From an uncultured Blautia sp. (lineage in GTDB: Bacteria; Bacillota; Clostridia; Lachnospirales; Lachnospiraceae), in assembly GCA_937893675.1 (NCBI GenBank), contig CALBGI010000057.1:54783-118782 (forward strand): a DNA stretch of 64,000 nt, written 5' to 3'. The stretch's first letter is position 1; every line of letters starts with the position of its first letter. Of the stretch, positions 63,014 to 64,000 are shown one piece after another. The notes under the pieces were generated by a model. The model had not been told where the DNA came from and made no database searches. It worked only from the letters and a program-made list of their open reading frames with translations. Made by a program: the position numbers and the translations under genes.

Positions 63014-63352
63014 ATGACAGAACGAAAAGAAGTATTGTCCTATGGGTTAACCTTGCCAGATGTTTATGAAGATGCACCATTTCATGATGATAACTGGATT
63101 CTACTCAGATATAAGAAAAATAAAAGAGCATTTGCATGGACCTATGAGAGAAACAGATACATATGTGTCAATGTGAAGGTAGATCCAGAATGGCGCGATT
63201 TCTGGAGAAATGCTTATGAGGCAGTTCAGCCGGGATACCATCAAAATAAGGAACACTGGAACACGATTATTCTTGATGGAACAATTCCGGATCAGGAAAT
63301 TAAAAAGATGATCGCGGAAAGCTATGATTTGATCGTGAAGAAAAAGAAATAG
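63014..63352 (+). CDS. MmcQ/YjbR family DNA-binding-like protein
   Basis: 112-aa protein of the YjbR (CyaY-like fold) family. Family features are YGLTLPDVYEDAPFHDDNWI near the start, the FAWTYERNRYICVNVKVDPE block, and GYHQNKEHWNTIILDGTIPD. Such proteins are common accessory genes without firm function. RBS GGGGAGAATTATTTAA. It sits in the A+T-rich segment and differs in composition from the upstream core genes, which suggests transfer. Confidence 0.82.
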   Translation: MTERKEVLSYGLTLPDVYEDAPFHDDNWILLRYKKNKRAFAWTYERNRYICVNVKVDPEWRDFWRNAYEAVQPGYHQNKEHWNTIILDGTIPDQEIKKMIAESYDLIVKKKK

Positions 63353-63378
63353 CTGTACAAAAGCAAGGAGAGCTGTTT

Positions 63379-63480
63379 ATGAAAAAAGCACCATATACGG
63401 ATCGAAAATTAACAAGTGAAGAGCAAGCGATTGCAGAGAATGGAATGACATACTCAGCGTTCCTTATATACAGGCGATAA
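63379..63480 (+). pseudogene. Short ORF, probable 5' remnant of a larger gene
   Basis: 33 codons starting with ATG after GCAAGGAGAGCTGTTT, a very good RBS. The peptide begins KKAPYTDRKLTSEEQAIAEN, which resembles the beginning of some accessory sigma-like proteins of Lachnospiraceae elements (memory-based, weak). The frame then diverges and stops, suggesting an internal deletion or frameshift, with the next fragment in another frame. Confidence 0.45.
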
Positions 63481-63748
63481 AAAATATACGGATTATGAGC
63501 GATTGCATTGCTATTCCATAAAAACGATCATTCTGGAATCCTTGGATGGTGCGAAAGCGAATTATATAAGAAAAGTGACTTGTGCAAAGAGAAAAACGCA
63601 AGGTGGAAGCTTTCGTTTTGATGGAGTTGAAAACATCGAATATAAAGCAATCCCCATTGTTTGGGAAAGGATAATATCATTGGAGAATAAGGCTGTCAGT
63701 GATTTGACAACAGAAATGATTTTTGAAAGGCTGCAGGACGAACAGTAG
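63470..63748 (+). pseudogene. ORF fragment in the A+T-rich segment, no recognised family
   Basis: The frame is open from 63449 and reads TGDKKYTDYERLHCYSIKTI onward to a stop at 63746-63748, about 92 codons, with no start codon plus RBS (first possible start TTG 63503). Lys/Ile-rich, no motif I recognise. It looks like the 3' part of a gene whose 5' part is lost, or a small protein with an unusual start. Confidence 0.4.
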
Positions 63749-63946
63749 GGAGAAATTTTGAGAATGCTTATAGAAGGCTATAAAAAATAGAAATACAGAA
63801 AAATTGGATATAAGCTATTATCGTTTGCGGAAAAATATAAATGCTATTTGCGAAGTGGTGAAAAAACAATATTTTAGGGAAAGATAATGAAAGCTTCGTA
63901 CAGTCTCAAAAAAATGATTATGATGATACAGTAGAAAGAAGGAAGA
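63749..63946. other. A+T-rich stretch without a gene
   Basis: Only short open frames broken by stops, for example one reading YRKIGYKLLSFAEKYKCYLR, which looks like decayed coding sequence. No RNA gene or terminator is recognised. Confidence 0.4.
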
Positions 63947-63994
63947 GCTGACTTGAAATTTTAAATTCCAGTGCAGAGTTAAATTCCACATGGG
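63947..63994 (+). repeat. 48-nt imperfect direct repeat, right copy
   Basis: Partner of 62777-62824. On the minus strand both copies can be read in one frame as related peptides (EFNSALEFKISSQ here, EFDAVLKFNFSSQ in the left copy), suggesting a decayed coding repeat. Confidence 0.75.
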
Positions 63995-64000
63995 TTTAAA

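Overview
The window reads as chromosome of an endospore-forming member of the Clostridia, most likely Lachnospiraceae. The grounds are the large set of sporulation genes (sigK, spoIIGA-sigE, cotJABC, the complete spoIIIAA-AH operon, spoIVB), strong AGGAGG-type ribosome binding sites, frequent GTG/TTG starts, a T-box on thrS, and lineage-restricted families such as DUF5716/DUF5717. Base composition looks moderate and even until about 62.8 kb, after which the sequence becomes clearly A+T-rich.

Layout. 0-6.6 kb: a tRNA/RNA maintenance block (mtaB, ireB, ruvX, DUF1292, RNase J, a catalytic-domain-less MltG-like protein, trmR, trhP) with the same order as the Bacillus yrzL-yrrK-yrzB-yrrL-yrrM-yrrN/O region. 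6.7-8.3 kb: sigK (minus) divergent from a ribokinase-like gene. 8.4-14.0 kb: a three-gene operon of unknown function (very large DUF5717 protein, actin/Hsp70-fold DUF5716 protein, TPR protein). 14.1-16.5 kb: a polar amino-acid ABC importer. 16.6-20.0 kb: purC-purB-purA. 20-23.4 kb: a membrane-HAD fusion, an AraC regulator and a divergent URO-D-fold protein. 23.4-26.3 kb: a guanine-type riboswitch, guanine deaminase and a guanine/hypoxanthine permease. 26.4-31.5 kb: SEC-C protein, YdcF-like protein, T-box/thrS, aroE and aroD. 31.6-37.2 kb: spoIIGA-sigE, a helical protein, a PaaK-like ligase with an ACT protein, and the minus-strand cotJABC operon. 37.3-45.8 kb: trkA-trkH, ftsW, an acyl carrier protein, gltX, a UvrD-type helicase and a phosphopantetheinyl transferase. 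45.9-62.7 kb: spoIIIAA-AH, prfC, asp23, nusB, xseA-xseB-ispA-dxs-tlyA-nadK-argR-recN and spoIVB, a familiar Clostridia order. 62.8-64 kb: an A+T-rich segment bounded by a 48-nt imperfect direct repeat and holding an MmcQ/YjbR-like gene and gene fragments.

How the parts fit. The sporulation genes cover successive stages: the spoIIG promoter carries Spo0A-type signals and a long spacer, SigE would drive spoIIIA and cotJ, and SigK is encoded without a pro-sequence. trhP and trmR together would make 5-methoxyuridine at tRNA wobble positions. The guanine deaminase and permease form a salvage/catabolic unit behind a riboswitch whose terminator shares the aptamer P3 strand, which predicts that ligand turns expression on.

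The best candidates for undescribed biology are the DUF5717-DUF5716-TPR operon, the apparently guanine-activated riboswitch, the spoIIIAF/spoIIIAG dual-coding overlap, and the repeat-flanked A+T-rich segment after spoIVB. No tRNA, rRNA, CRISPR array or intact mobile element was recognised by eye.
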